A stretch of DNA of 64,000 nt from Dehalococcoidia bacterium (GTDB lineage Bacteria; Chloroflexota; Dehalococcoidia; Lucifugimonadales; UBA3495). A program made the position numbers and the translations under genes. The notes under the pieces were generated by a model. The model saw only the letters and a list, made by a program, of their open reading frames with translations, was not told the origin of the DNA and made no database searches. Of the stretch, positions 35,279 to 43,900 are shown piece by piece. Location of the stretch: NCBI GenBank assembly GCA_021295965.1, contig JAGWBI010000004.1:1-64000 (forward strand). Reading direction: 5' to 3'. Position 1 is the stretch's first letter; each line of letters begins with the position of its first letter.

Positions 35279-36496
35279 TTATCCCAGGGTCTGGTTTACC
35301 AAAGTTAGACCGGCTCCCAGTTTGTCCCGCCAGTCGAGTTGGGGATGACGGATCGTGTTCGTGCATATCCTAAACAAACAGACTGCTTCGCGCAAAGCAA
35401 GCTCTCGCTCATTCCAGCCGAACCGTTCCAACGCGGCGCACCGAAACAGGTCATAGTATGAGCCGCTCGCGTCTTTGCGGCGCATACGTCCCAGCGAAGA
35501 CCTCCACCGCAGGTGCGCCAGGAAGTTGCCAACGTCCAGCATCGGGTCCCCCGGACCCGCTTCTTCAAAGTCCACCAAGGCCATCCTGCCGTCGGGCAAG
35601 ACCAGCATCTGGTCATCATAAAAGTCGTTATGCGCCAAGCCCGTGGGCTCCCACGATTTGACGAACGGGTCCAGCGTCTTGGTGGCCTCTTGGAGGCTCC
35701 GGAACGCCGCGTCGCCGGGGTCAACTTTGTGCCTGATTGTGCGCTTGGCCCGGCCGTATGCCGCCGACAGGTTGAATGGTTGTGGCGACCGGATTGCCGG
35801 CCCTTGTACCCATAGAGTTTCCAGTCCTTCCAACAACGGCGCCGGATCGGGCATATTTCCCCGGCGGATGTGGCGGCGCAGGTTCTTGCCGGGAATTTCC
35901 GGGGTCCAGATGACGCCGCCCTCGGCCCAATATCCGGCAAGCCTCGGCAGAACGAAGCTCGAGCGCCCTATTGGTTGCCGGGCAGCCAGCAGAGGCTCGG
36001 CCGCGTCGAGCTGCATCACTCGCGCGTAGAATCTGACCCGGCCCACGCTGTGGCGCAACACGGCTCTACTGCCCGGCCTGTAGCGAACCACTTCGACCAG
36101 CGCACGTCGCGACCCGACTGCCAGGACGTGTCTGTTGAGCAGCCGAAGGGCGGCCTCGGGGTGGGCCACTTCGCTTAGCCCCGGCAGTAGAGGGTCATCT
36201 GGGAAATGAAATACCGCAGCAGGTTTGCCGTGATCAATCTTGACGGTGAAGTGCTCTGTCGGGAGGTAATCGTCGGGACGCCATTCCACCTCATAGCTGA
36301 TGATGGCGCTCCTGCCCTGACTGTGGCTGAATTGGCGGATACGGATCTGGTGCGGGTCGTTCTCCGGTCTTTCAAACTGTTGACAAAAGGTTTCCCAGAC
36401 CCAGTTCGCGTCGAAGAGATTGGGCAATTCGATCAAGCCCGGGTCTTCTGGAAAATCGACCTGCGGGTACAGCGGTGCGGCAGTTGGTGTGGGCAT
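35279..36496 (-). CDS. Aminoglycoside phosphotransferase (APH)-like kinase
   Basis: The 405-residue protein has the APH/choline-kinase fold. The catalytic loop is GLAHNDFYDDQMLVLPDG with the expected H-x-D, and ALVDFEEAGPGDPMLDVGNFLAHL gives the metal-binding Asp and following helix. The N-terminal lobe is about 200 residues and atypical. Substrate could be a sugar, amino alcohol or nucleotide; drug resistance is only one possibility. It starts 9 bases after the stop of the DxDxDG-repeat gene, so the two may be co-transcribed. Confidence 0.75.
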   Translation of the reverse strand: MPTPTAAPLYPQVDFPEDPGLIELPNLFDANWVWETFCQQFERPENDPHQIRIRQFSHSQGRSAIISYEVEWRPDDYLPTEHFTVKIDHGKPAAVFHFPDDPLLPGLSEVAHPEAALRLLNRHVLAVGSRRALVEVVRYRPGSRAVLRHSVGRVRFYARVMQLDAAEPLLAARQPIGRSSFVLPRLAGYWAEGGVIWTPEIPGKNLRRHIRRGNMPDPAPLLEGLETLWVQGPAIRSPQPFNLSAAYGRAKRTIRHKVDPGDAAFRSLQEATKTLDPFVKSWEPTGLAHNDFYDDQMLVLPDGRMALVDFEEAGPGDPMLDVGNFLAHLRWRSSLGRMRRKDASGSYYDLFRCAALERFGWNERELALREAVCLFRICTNTIRHPQLDWRDKLGAGLTLVNQTLG

Positions 36497-36505
36497 CTTG
36501 ATCAG

Positions 36506-38257
36506 CTAACTACTGGCTCCGCTGTCATCGCTGTCCGGAGTGTCCGGCGTTTCGGGGGTGTCCGGGGTCGGGGTGCCGGGAGTTTCAGGCGTATCGATGC
36601 CGTCGGAGTCGGTGCCGTCGTTGTCGGTGGGAGTGGGGGTGTCCACCCCATCACTGTCTGTCCCGTCGTTGTCTGTGGTGTCCAATCCGTCGTTATCCGT
36701 AGTGTCAACTCCGTCGCCATCGGTATAGGGAGTGGCAACGCCGTCGTGGTCGGTGGTGTCCACGCCATCGTTGTCGGTGTACGGAGTATCTACGCCGTCG
36801 TTATCGGTGGTGTCCGCTCCGTCGTTGTCAGTGTACGGAGTATTCACGCCATCATTGTCCGAGGTATCAACCCCGTCGTCGTCCGTGTACGGCGTGTTCA
36901 CTCCGTCGTTGTCAGTGGTGTCCACCCCGTCGCCGTCGGTGTAGGGAGTATCGATGCCATCGTCGTCGGTGACAGGAGTGTCGATTCCGTCGTTATCGGT
37001 GGTATCTACGCCATCGTTGTCCGTGGCGGTGGGCGTATCAACACCATCGTTGTCCGTGGTATCGATGTTGTCGTTGTCAGTGGTGTCCACTCCATCGTCA
37101 TCGGTGTGGGGAGTCGCAACGCCATCGCCGTCGGTCCCAGCGGTGTTGATTCCATCGTTGTCGGAGGTATCCACGCCGTCATTATCGGTTCGAGGGGTGT
37201 CGACGCCGTCGTCATCAGTGTCATCGGTGTTGATACCGTCATTGTCGGTCTCTGGGGTATCCACGCCGTCATTGTCGGTCGCCGGGGTACTGATGCCGTC
37301 GTTATCCGAAGTGTCGGTCCCGTCCTCATCGGTGTAGGGCGTCTCGACGCCGTCATCATCGGTAGCAGGGGTGTTGATCCCGTCGTTGTCGGTGGTGTCG
37401 ATGCCGTCGTTGTCCGTGGGTGTGGGAGTATTTATGCCGTCGCCGTCAGTGGTATCAATGTTGTCGTTATCGGTGGTGTCGATCCCGTCATCGTCGGTGT
37501 AGGGGGTGTTGATCCCATCATCGTCAGTCTCGTGGGTGTCCACACCGTCACGGTCGGTAGCAGGAGTGTTGATGCCGTCGTTATCCGAGGTATCCACGCC
37601 GTCATCGTCGGTGTAAGGAGTGTTCACGCCATCATTGTCGGTGGTATCCACTCCGTCACCGTCGGTATAAGGCGTATCCACCCCATCGTCGTCGGTGGCT
37701 GGGGTGTCGATGCCGTCATTATCGGTGGTATCTACGCCGTCGTTGTCGGTAGCCGTTGGGGTGTCGACACCGTCGTTGTCGGTGGTATCGATGTTGTCGT
37801 TATCGGTCGTGTCCACACCGTCATTGTCGGTGCGAGGTGTATCGGCGCCGTCGTTGTCGGTGTCGTCCGTATTTATGCCGTCGTTGTCCGTCGTATCGAC
37901 ACCGTCGTCGTCAGTGTAGGGAGTGTCGATGCCGTCGTTGTCCGTGGTGTCCACTCCATCGTCATCCGTGTAAGGAGTGTCCACGCCATCGTTGTCAGTC
38001 TCGGGAGCGTCGCCGGCGCTGTCGTCCGCCTCGTCCTCTTCTTCTGCTACCGGGACGGAAACCCGAGAGACTATGGCGGCGGTTACGGTCACGTCGGAGC
38101 CCGCCGCCTTTACCGCGGAGGCTACGCCTCCCCACAACAACGACAGGGACATCAAGAGCGATACGAAGATCAAACCGATTGACGTGCTCACGGCAATCCA
38201 CCCGTTAACAACGCTGCCCGTCGGCCTGCCTTCGACGGGACTGGCGATTGAGTACAC
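36506..38257 (-). CDS. Membrane-anchored acidic repeat protein with DxDxDG units
   Basis: The 583-residue product starts with a short cytoplasmic stretch and one transmembrane helix (TSIGLIFVSLLMSLSLLWGG), then is acidic to the end. From about residue 85 it consists of about 50 units of 8-11 residues of the form T-D-N-D-G-V-D-T, often with a P-Y or P-A spacer. D-x-D-x-D-G is the calcium-binding loop of EF-hand and thrombospondin type 3 repeats, so Ca2+ binding is likely. The end is a Pro/Thr/Asp tail. There is no sorting signal or enzymatic domain. Orientation is set by the membrane segment; the opposite strand is also open because the DNA is repetitive. Confidence 0.75.
   Translation of the reverse strand: MYSIASPVEGRPTGSVVNGWIAVSTSIGLIFVSLLMSLSLLWGGVASAVKAAGSDVTVTAAIVSRVSVPVAEEEDEADDSAGDAPETDNDGVDTPYTDDDGVDTTDNDGIDTPYTDDDGVDTTDNDGINTDDTDNDGADTPRTDNDGVDTTDNDNIDTTDNDGVDTPTATDNDGVDTTDNDGIDTPATDDDGVDTPYTDGDGVDTTDNDGVNTPYTDDDGVDTSDNDGINTPATDRDGVDTHETDDDGINTPYTDDDGIDTTDNDNIDTTDGDGINTPTPTDNDGIDTTDNDGINTPATDDDGVETPYTDEDGTDTSDNDGISTPATDNDGVDTPETDNDGINTDDTDDDGVDTPRTDNDGVDTSDNDGINTAGTDGDGVATPHTDDDGVDTTDNDNIDTTDNDGVDTPTATDNDGVDTTDNDGIDTPVTDDDGIDTPYTDGDGVDTTDNDGVNTPYTDDDGVDTSDNDGVNTPYTDNDGADTTDNDGVDTPYTDNDGVDTTDHDGVATPYTDGDGVDTTDNDGLDTTDNDGTDSDGVDTPTPTDNDGTDSDGIDTPETPGTPTPDTPETPDTPDSDDSGASS
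36530..38010. repeat. Coding tandem-repeat array, 24-33 bp units
   Basis: About 1.5 kb of units rich in GTCGTTGTC/GTCGTTATC on the plus strand, differing mostly by silent changes. Higher-order blocks exist: the protein phrase TDNDNIDTTD recurs three times at intervals of about 111 and 131 residues. The array is prone to slippage and misassembly. Confidence 0.85.
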
Positions 38258-38351
38258 GCAAGGGAGCGCTATCTGTCTGTAAGTCTAACGATATTCGTCG
38301 CGACCATGCAACAAGTTCTGCAGAAAATGATCACCTTCCGAGAGACGCTAA

Positions 38352-39599
38352 TCAATAAACCACCTGCTCATCCACCAATCGGGCCAGCTCATCGTCTTCG
38401 ATGCCGAGCAATTCGCTGAGAATATACCTGTTGTGCTGGCCCAGGAGTGGAGCGGGAGTGCGGACGCCGCCGGGAGTGTCGCTGAAACGCCACGGCACGC
38501 CGTAGAGCATTTCGGCCCCGATATGAGGGTGGTCGATTTCGGCGTAGGTTTCGCGGGCGTTCAGGTGCGGGTCCGCGAACTGGTCAGCAATGTTCATCAC
38601 TGGCATGGCGGCCACGCCGACGGCTTGCAGACGTTCCATCACCTGCCGGGGCGTCAGCGTGCGTGTCCACGAGGAAATGATTTCGTCCAGGGCGCGGCGG
38701 TTGTCCCAACGGGACGCTGAGTTCGCGAACCGGCGATCTTTGGATAGAACGTCGTCTTCGATGACTCCGGCAAGGGCTCCCCATTCAGCATCAGTACGCA
38801 CGGCAATGGCTACCCAGGCGTCTTCGCCGGAGCATGGATAGTTGTTGTGGGGAGCGAACCCGGGATCATCGTTGCCCGGGGGCTTGGGTACGATGCCAGT
38901 CATTTGGTATTCGAGCATGGGAACGCCCAAAAGCGCGGTTGTCCCCTCCAGATGCGCCGCTTCGACGTATTGACCCGCGCCGGTGCGGTTGCGGTGCCGG
39001 AGGGCGGCTACCACCCCCAAGGCCGCGCACAAGGCAGCCACGGTGTCGCTCCACGCGGCCTGCAATTCGCCGACCAACGGCTCGCCCTCCTCGGGCGGGT
39101 ACCCAACCAGGCTCATCATGCCGGACATGGCCTGGATTATCGGGGCGTAGGCGACCATATCCCGCAGGGGTCCAGCGTCTCCAAAGGCCGGCATGGCGGC
39201 GACGATGATGTCGGGTTTGACGGCGCGAAGCGTCTCGTGATCCATGCCCAGACGTTGCAAAACGCCGGGCGAGAAATTGGACAGCACCACGTCGCTTGTC
39301 GCAGCCAGCCTCTTGAGGATGTCGCGCCCAGCGTCGGTACGCAGGTTGAGCGACACGCTCAACTTGTTGCGGTTGAGGCCGTGGAACACGGGCTGCAACT
39401 CAGGCCACAAGCCTCGGTCGCCGCCGGCGAGGTCTTCACCCACCATGGGCCGTCCCAAGCGCATACCGTCCATGCGGGCGCGGCTTTCCACCTTGATTAC
39501 CTGCGCGCCCATGTCGGCGAGCAACTGTCCGGCCATTGGGCCGGCCCAGGCGCTGCCCAAGTCAACGACGCGGACGTTGTGCAACGGCGCGCGAGTCAT
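38352..39599 (-). CDS. CaiB/BaiF family CoA-transferase (second of pair)
   Basis: The 415-residue protein belongs to family III CoA-transferases, which move CoA between carboxylic acids. VRVVDLGSAWAGPMAGQLLADMGAQVIKVE is the N-terminal signature, with the catalytic Asp expected within NKLSVSLNLRTDAGRDIL-NFSPGV context and the later MSGMMSLVGYPPEEGEP. ATG 39599 overlaps the stop of the upstream CoA-transferase in an ATGA arrangement, so the long upstream frame is not used. The pair may form a heteromer like BbsEF or Chloroflexus SmtAB. Substrates unknown. Confidence 0.88.
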   Translation of the reverse strand: MTRAPLHNVRVVDLGSAWAGPMAGQLLADMGAQVIKVESRARMDGMRLGRPMVGEDLAGGDRGLWPELQPVFHGLNRNKLSVSLNLRTDAGRDILKRLAATSDVVLSNFSPGVLQRLGMDHETLRAVKPDIIVAAMPAFGDAGPLRDMVAYAPIIQAMSGMMSLVGYPPEEGEPLVGELQAAWSDTVAALCAALGVVAALRHRNRTGAGQYVEAAHLEGTTALLGVPMLEYQMTGIVPKPPGNDDPGFAPHNNYPCSGEDAWVAIAVRTDAEWGALAGVIEDDVLSKDRRFANSASRWDNRRALDEIISSWTRTLTPRQVMERLQAVGVAAMPVMNIADQFADPHLNARETYAEIDHPHIGAEMLYGVPWRFSDTPGGVRTPAPLLGQHNRYILSELLGIEDDELARLVDEQVVY

Positions 39600-40789
39600 A
39601 GGCGGGTTTCGGTAGGAGAAGACGCCGCGCCCAGCAACTCGTCGTTGTGCTGTCCCAGCAACGGCGCCGGGCGCACGATACGACAGGGCGAGCCGTACAG
39701 TCGCACTGGCGCCCCAGGATAACGAAACGCACCGGCTTCGGCATGGTCGTGGTCGCGGAACCACGCCCGTTCACGCAATTGCGGGGTTTCCAACATCTCG
39801 TCAACAGTGAGCACGGGGGCACACGGGATGCGGTTTTCTAGGCACAATTGCAGGATCTCGGCTTTATCGTGGTCCATGAACCAGGGCGCGATTAGATTTT
39901 CGGCCTCTTCAGGATACCGGTCGCTCATCGCCCGGCGGTCGCGATAGCGGGGATTGTCGATCCAATCCGGATCACCCAGCAGGTTCAGGAAGCGTTGGTA
40001 CTGTTCCATCTGCGGCGCGTCGATGCAGACGTATCCATCTCGGCAGGGCAGGACGCAGTTGGGAAACAGCCCGAGCCGCATTCGGTTGCCGGAGCGGGAA
40101 CCGGCGACGCCCCGATATATGAACGTAGGCAGATGGTAGCCCGTGAGCAGCGTGGCGATGATCCCTGAATCGGCGACGTCGATGTACTGACCCTCCGCCG
40201 CGCCCTCCGCCGATTCTCGCGCCAGCAACCCTACCATGGCTGCAAATGCCCCTCCCAAGCCGGCCAGGTACGACGCCTGCTGACCGGGTGTGGTCAATGG
40301 TTCCCGGTGGGTATGACCGGTGCCGAAGCTCATGCCGCTCAGCGCGTTGACTTGCAAGTCGTAGCCGGCGTATTCACGGTAATCCCCGGTTCGTCCGTAC
40401 GGCGAAATCGAAACGGTGATCAGGTGAGGATGCCGCCAACGCAATTCCGCTTCCGTGATTCCGGCATCGGAAAGCCCGCCGTAGGGTTGATTCTCAACGA
40501 AAATATCCACGCTTCCCAACAGACGATGGAGCTGTTCAATGCCGGCGTCGGCTGCGGTATCCAGCATGACCCCGCGTTTCCCCAGGTTGGCGAAGAGGAA
40601 CAGACCGCTCCGCTCAGGATGTGGCACATCTCCGGGGAAAGGGCCGGCGGCACGCGCGCGATCGCCCCCTGAGGACTCGACCTTTATTACGTCGGCGCCA
40701 AGTTCAGCCAGTACTTTGGCGCAGAAAGGGGCGGAAATCACTTCACCCCATTCAATCACACGGATGCCCTCCAATGGAGCGGAGGGCAT
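39596..40789 (-). CDS. CaiB/BaiF family CoA-transferase (first of pair)
   Basis: The 397-residue product starts LEGIRVIEWGEVISAPFCAKVLAELGADVIKVE, the family III signature, followed by NLGKRGVMLD and VNALSGMSFGTG. It is paralogous, but not closely so, to the gene it overlaps downstream. ATG 40789 is the start because the longer frame would pass through the MITE-like element at 40918-41064. Known two-gene family III enzymes act in aromatic, carnitine or malate/mesaconate metabolism; none of those pathways is visible here. Confidence 0.88.
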   Translation of the reverse strand: MPSAPLEGIRVIEWGEVISAPFCAKVLAELGADVIKVESSGGDRARAAGPFPGDVPHPERSGLFLFANLGKRGVMLDTAADAGIEQLHRLLGSVDIFVENQPYGGLSDAGITEAELRWRHPHLITVSISPYGRTGDYREYAGYDLQVNALSGMSFGTGHTHREPLTTPGQQASYLAGLGGAFAAMVGLLARESAEGAAEGQYIDVADSGIIATLLTGYHLPTFIYRGVAGSRSGNRMRLGLFPNCVLPCRDGYVCIDAPQMEQYQRFLNLLGDPDWIDNPRYRDRRAMSDRYPEEAENLIAPWFMDHDKAEILQLCLENRIPCAPVLTVDEMLETPQLRERAWFRDHDHAEAGAFRYPGAPVRLYGSPCRIVRPAPLLGQHNDELLGAASSPTETRL

Positions 40790-40917
40790 GGTACCGGGGA
40801 GCGGCGTTGATGGCTTTGGCTGCGACACGGGCCGGGGATCTTCGGCGGATATGGTTGGGAATAGCCCGGCGGCAGTATAGAGCCGGGATCGTCGTGGGCG
40901 CAAGGCGGAGCGGGTGC

Positions 40918-41064
40918 GCTCATGCGTACCCACTTTGCACAACCTGCCATTGCGAGCGAAGGGTGGCAATCTCGACGGGGCAACGGACATCGCTACAGAA
41001 GCGAGATCGCCATCCGCCTGCGGCGGACTACGCACCTCGCGATGACAAACTAAGTACGCTTAAC
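40918..41064. mobile_element. MITE-like element, copy 3 (divergent or shortened)
   Basis: The left end CTCATGCGTACCCACTTTG matches the other copies at 17 of 19 positions; the right end CAAACTAAGTACGCTTAAC is more decayed. Flanks GGAGCGGGTGC (40907-40917) and GGAGCGGATGC (41065-41075) differ at one base and look like an aged target duplication. The interior differs from copies 1 and 2 and carries GCGAGCGAAGGGTGGCAATC with a partly inverted partner. Confidence 0.65.
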
Positions 41065-41096
41065 GGAGCGGATGCAGCGACGGGCTGCGGCGCTTG

Positions 41097-41125
41097 TTGA
41101 CAATCATGTGGCCGCAGAATATTTT
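41097..41125 (+). promoter_or_regulatory. Promoter of the histidine kinase gene
   Basis: Consensus TTGACA (41097-41102), 17-bp spacer, TATTTT (41120-41125). The leader to ATG 41198 is about 65 nt. The promoter lies just outside the MITE-like copy. Confidence 0.5.
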
Positions 41126-41197
41126 GTATCATCAAAGACTACGTTGGCTCGCATACAAGCTTGGCACCAGGGTTAGCCGATAGGGGGACAAAAGGCA

Positions 41198-42583
41198 ATG
41201 AGCACCCAGCAAGACCTGCAGCAGGAAGTTGACCACCTCACCGCTGAGCTGGCAGAGCGCGATAAAGAGTTGGCCGCGCTGCGCGACCAGGACCATCTGG
41301 ACGTGAGCGCCGATCGCCTGCCCATTATCCGCCTCGAAAACCAGGAAGTTTTCAACACCTATGCGGCGGAATCGTTCGAGGATACCTTGCGGGTCATGGC
41401 CTTTCGAGCGCGCCAAATGTTGGGGGCCCACCAGTCGGCCATCAGTTACGTTCCCGATGGCGACTTCAAGGCGGCCGTTCATGCCGTATCTCTATCGGAC
41501 AAGTACGCCCGCTATCGGGCCTACGACGTGATGCCCACGGGAGAGGGGATTTGGGGGCTAATCGTCATGCATCACAGGCCGGTTCGGATGACCGAGGAGG
41601 CCCTCTATTCGCACCCGCAATTCAAGAATTTCAGCGGCCTCAAAACCGTCGAGGGCCTTGAACACCCTCCCATGCCGGGGTGGCTTGCGGTGCCCGTCCT
41701 GCGCAAGGGAGGCGGGCTCATCGGGGTGATCCAGCTCAGCGATAAGTTCGAAGGAGAATTCACGGACGATGACCAAGAGCAACTGACCAAGCTGGCCACT
41801 TTGTACACGCCAATCTTTGAGCTGCAATATGTCAACGATGGCTTGCAACGGCAAGCGGCCTCGCTGACGCAAGCCACGCTGGAATTGCAGCGTTCCAACG
41901 CCGAGCTGGAGCAGTTCGCCTACGTGGCGTCCCATGACCTCCAGGAGCCGTTGCGGATGGTGACCAGCTATCTGCAGCTCCTGGAACGACGCTACAAAGA
42001 TAAGCTGGATCAAGATGCCGAAGAGTTCATCGGGTTTGCCGTTGACGGCGCGTCCCGGATGCAGACGCTGATCCAGGATTTGTTGACCTATTCGCGCGTG
42101 GGGACCCGCGGGGCCGCCTTTGAGCCCACGGATTGCGACGAGGTGCTGAGCCGGGTATTGACGAATCTGGAGGTGGCAATCGAAGAAAGCGGGACGGAGA
42201 TAACCTGCGGGACACTGCCCAACATCGCGGTTGACGCTTCCCAGTTGTCCCAATTGCTGCAGAATCTGATTGGCAACGCGATCAAGTTCAGGGGAGACAA
42301 CCCCCCGCGCATCCAGATTGAAGCACAACGGCGGGACGAGGATTGGTTATTTTCAGTTAGCGACAACGGTATAGGCATTGACCCACGTCATGGCGAGCGC
42401 ATATTCCAGGTGTTCCAACGTCTGCACGGGATCGGTCGATACCAGGGTACCGGCATCGGCCTCGCGGTTTGCAAGAAAATTGCGGAACGGCACCAGGGAC
42501 AGATCTGGGTAGAGTCTGAGGAAGGCGCCGGGGCGACCTTTTACTTCACTATCCCAAATCATCTCGCCGCGGTTTCCGCGTAG
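41198..42583 (+). CDS. GAF-domain sensor histidine kinase (phytochrome-kinase type)
   Basis: The 461-residue cytoplasmic kinase begins with a coiled coil (QQEVDHLTAELAERDKEL), then a GAF domain (about residues 60-215). The dimerisation helix has LEQFAYVASHDLQEPLRMV with the phosphate-accepting His, and ATP-binding boxes follow: LLQNLIGNAIKF (N), VSDNGIGID (G1), and GTGIGLAVCKKIAERHQGQIWVES (G2). This kinase class is typical of bacteriophytochromes, but the GAF domain lacks an obvious bilin cysteine context, so the signal is unknown. Two receiver-only proteins follow and are likely targets. Confidence 0.92.
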   Translation: MSTQQDLQQEVDHLTAELAERDKELAALRDQDHLDVSADRLPIIRLENQEVFNTYAAESFEDTLRVMAFRARQMLGAHQSAISYVPDGDFKAAVHAVSLSDKYARYRAYDVMPTGEGIWGLIVMHHRPVRMTEEALYSHPQFKNFSGLKTVEGLEHPPMPGWLAVPVLRKGGGLIGVIQLSDKFEGEFTDDDQEQLTKLATLYTPIFELQYVNDGLQRQAASLTQATLELQRSNAELEQFAYVASHDLQEPLRMVTSYLQLLERRYKDKLDQDAEEFIGFAVDGASRMQTLIQDLLTYSRVGTRGAAFEPTDCDEVLSRVLTNLEVAIEESGTEITCGTLPNIAVDASQLSQLLQNLIGNAIKFRGDNPPRIQIEAQRRDEDWLFSVSDNGIGIDPRHGERIFQVFQRLHGIGRYQGTGIGLAVCKKIAERHQGQIWVESEEGAGATFYFTIPNHLAAVSA

Positions 42584-42678
42584 AGTCAGGTCACCAAACC
42601 GAGGGAAATTGCGCCAGCGCTCAATTGCCTGATTACATCGCAACCAAGCCTCAACAGCGCGGATCAGGAGGTGAAAAT

Positions 42679-43128
42679 ATGACGACAACACCCCCACGAC
42701 GCCGGCCGGTGGAGATCCTCCTGGTCGAGGATAACCCGGGAGACGTGCGGCTTACGCGCGAAGCTTTTGCGGACACCCGGATCACCAACAACCTGTCGGT
42801 GGTTGGAGACGGGGAAGAGGCCATGGCGTTCCTCAGGCGGGAGGGCAATTACTCCGCCGCGCCGCGTCCCGACATCATTTTGCTGGACCTCAATCTGCCC
42901 CGCAAGAGCGGGCGCGAAGTGCTGGAAGAGGTGAAAACCGATCCGAATCTGCTTGCCATACCCATTGTGGTGATGACCACCTCGGAGGCCGAAGGGGATA
43001 TCCTGAATTCGTACTACCACCACGCCAACGCTTACGTCACCAAGCCGGTGGACCTGGATTGCTTCATAGACGTCGTCACCAAGATTGAGGGGTTTTGGCT
43101 CACCATCGTAAAGCTTCCGCCGGAGTGA
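42679..43128 (+). CDS. Rcp1-like single-domain response regulator (first)
   Basis: The 149-residue receiver has no output domain. Acidic pocket VEDNPGDVRLT, phosphorylated Asp in IILLDLNLPRKSGREVL, Thr in VVMTTSEAEGDI and Lys in AYVTKPVDLDCF are all present. The long alpha4 and the ending KIEGFWLTIVKLP are typical of Rcp1, the partner of cyanobacterial phytochrome Cph1. AGGAGGTG precedes ATG 42679. It lies 95 bases after the kinase gene. Confidence 0.92.
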   Translation: MTTTPPRRRPVEILLVEDNPGDVRLTREAFADTRITNNLSVVGDGEEAMAFLRREGNYSAAPRPDIILLDLNLPRKSGREVLEEVKTDPNLLAIPIVVMTTSEAEGDILNSYYHHANAYVTKPVDLDCFIDVVTKIEGFWLTIVKLPPE

Positions 43129-43223
43129 GATCACGATGACCGTCCGTTCTTACTGACCCGTTCGGCTCCGGGCGGCGTCTCCGTAGCGCAGGTTCCGAGC
43201 TACCACAAAGGAGGTAGAGTGCC

Positions 43224-43733
43224 ATGACCACACGCTCTTCGGAAAACCCCATCGAGGTACTGCTGGTTGAGGACAACCCCGCCGACGCGAGATTGACGGA
43301 AGAGATCCTAAAAGACTCGGAGTACGCCGTGAACTTTTCGGTCGTGGAAGACGGAGAGGCTGCCATGACGTATCTCCGTCGTCAGGGCGAACATGCGTAC
43401 ACCGCCCGGCCGGATCTGGTCCTGTTGGACCTGAACCTGCCCAGAAAGAGCGGTCAGGAAGTCCTGGCGGAAATGAACGAGGACTCCAATCTGAGGAACA
43501 TTCCGGTGATGATCCTGACCGGAACAGCCGCGGAGCAGAGCCTGCTCTTTTCGTACAACATCCCGCCGTCGCGGTTCTGTCGCAAGCCAATCGACGTGCC
43601 TCGCTTCGACGCGGTGGTCGGTCAACTCGACGCGCTCAGCGAACGGCCCCTGGTGATGGGAACCCCTCCGGCGGCGCGGCAGGCGGCCAGCAGCGGAGGC
43701 GGGCGCAAATGGTGGTGGCCCTTCGGGCGTTAG
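43224..43733 (+). CDS. Rcp1-like response regulator with basic tail (second)
   Basis: The 169-residue receiver is a paralogue of its neighbour: VEDNPADARLTEEIL, LVLLDLNLPRKSGQEVL with the Asp, and MILTGTAAEQSLLFSY. The Lys that should close the pocket is in RFCRKPID. Unlike its neighbour it ends in a flexible Ala/Ser/Gly stretch and a Trp/Arg motif (RKWWWPFGR), possibly for membrane or protein contact. AAGGAGG precedes the ATG. One kinase with two receivers suggests a branched output or a phosphate sink. Confidence 0.9.
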   Translation: MTTRSSENPIEVLLVEDNPADARLTEEILKDSEYAVNFSVVEDGEAAMTYLRRQGEHAYTARPDLVLLDLNLPRKSGQEVLAEMNEDSNLRNIPVMILTGTAAEQSLLFSYNIPPSRFCRKPIDVPRFDAVVGQLDALSERPLVMGTPPAARQAASSGGGRKWWWPFGR

Positions 43734-43789
43734 CCGGCGGGGCCGGCCGGGCTCGGCGTCCGGCGCATCTTCGCTGGCGCGGTTGACAA

Positions 43790-43818
43790 TTGACAAGCGG
43801 CGCGAATGCGCATACCAT
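43790..43818 (+). promoter_or_regulatory. Promoter of the NYN gene
   Basis: TTGACA (43790-43795), 17-bp spacer, TACCAT (43813-43818). A second TTGACA overlaps at 43783-43788. Downstream, ACCGCCC and GGGCGGT (43861-43880) form a hairpin in the leader just before the gene, which could affect translation. Confidence 0.55.
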
Positions 43819-43900
43819 TATAAGTGACTCCCCCACCCCTCTTCGTCGGGTGGGCAGCGAACCGCCCGCAAATGGGCGGTTACGCATTTAAGGATTTCCT

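Noticed and set aside
35279..36496. Aminoglycoside resistance gene
   Set aside because: The APH fold is broad; the long atypical N-terminal lobe and chromosomal context give no sign of drug resistance.
36530..38010. Repeat array as a CRISPR-like or intergenic satellite
   Set aside because: Units are in frame, keep DxDxDG, and vary mostly at third codon positions, so it is coding.
36206..38182. 658-residue open frame antisense to the DxDxDG gene, rich in Val/Ile/Gly
   Set aside because: It is open only because the repeat unit lacks stops in several frames. It has no ribosome binding site and overlaps the APH-like gene; the minus-strand reading has a membrane anchor and regular motif.
43224..43733. 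DNA-binding output domain on the second receiver
   Set aside because: Only about 30 residues follow the receiver, Gly/Ser/Ala-rich with a WWW/Arg end, too short for a helix-turn-helix.
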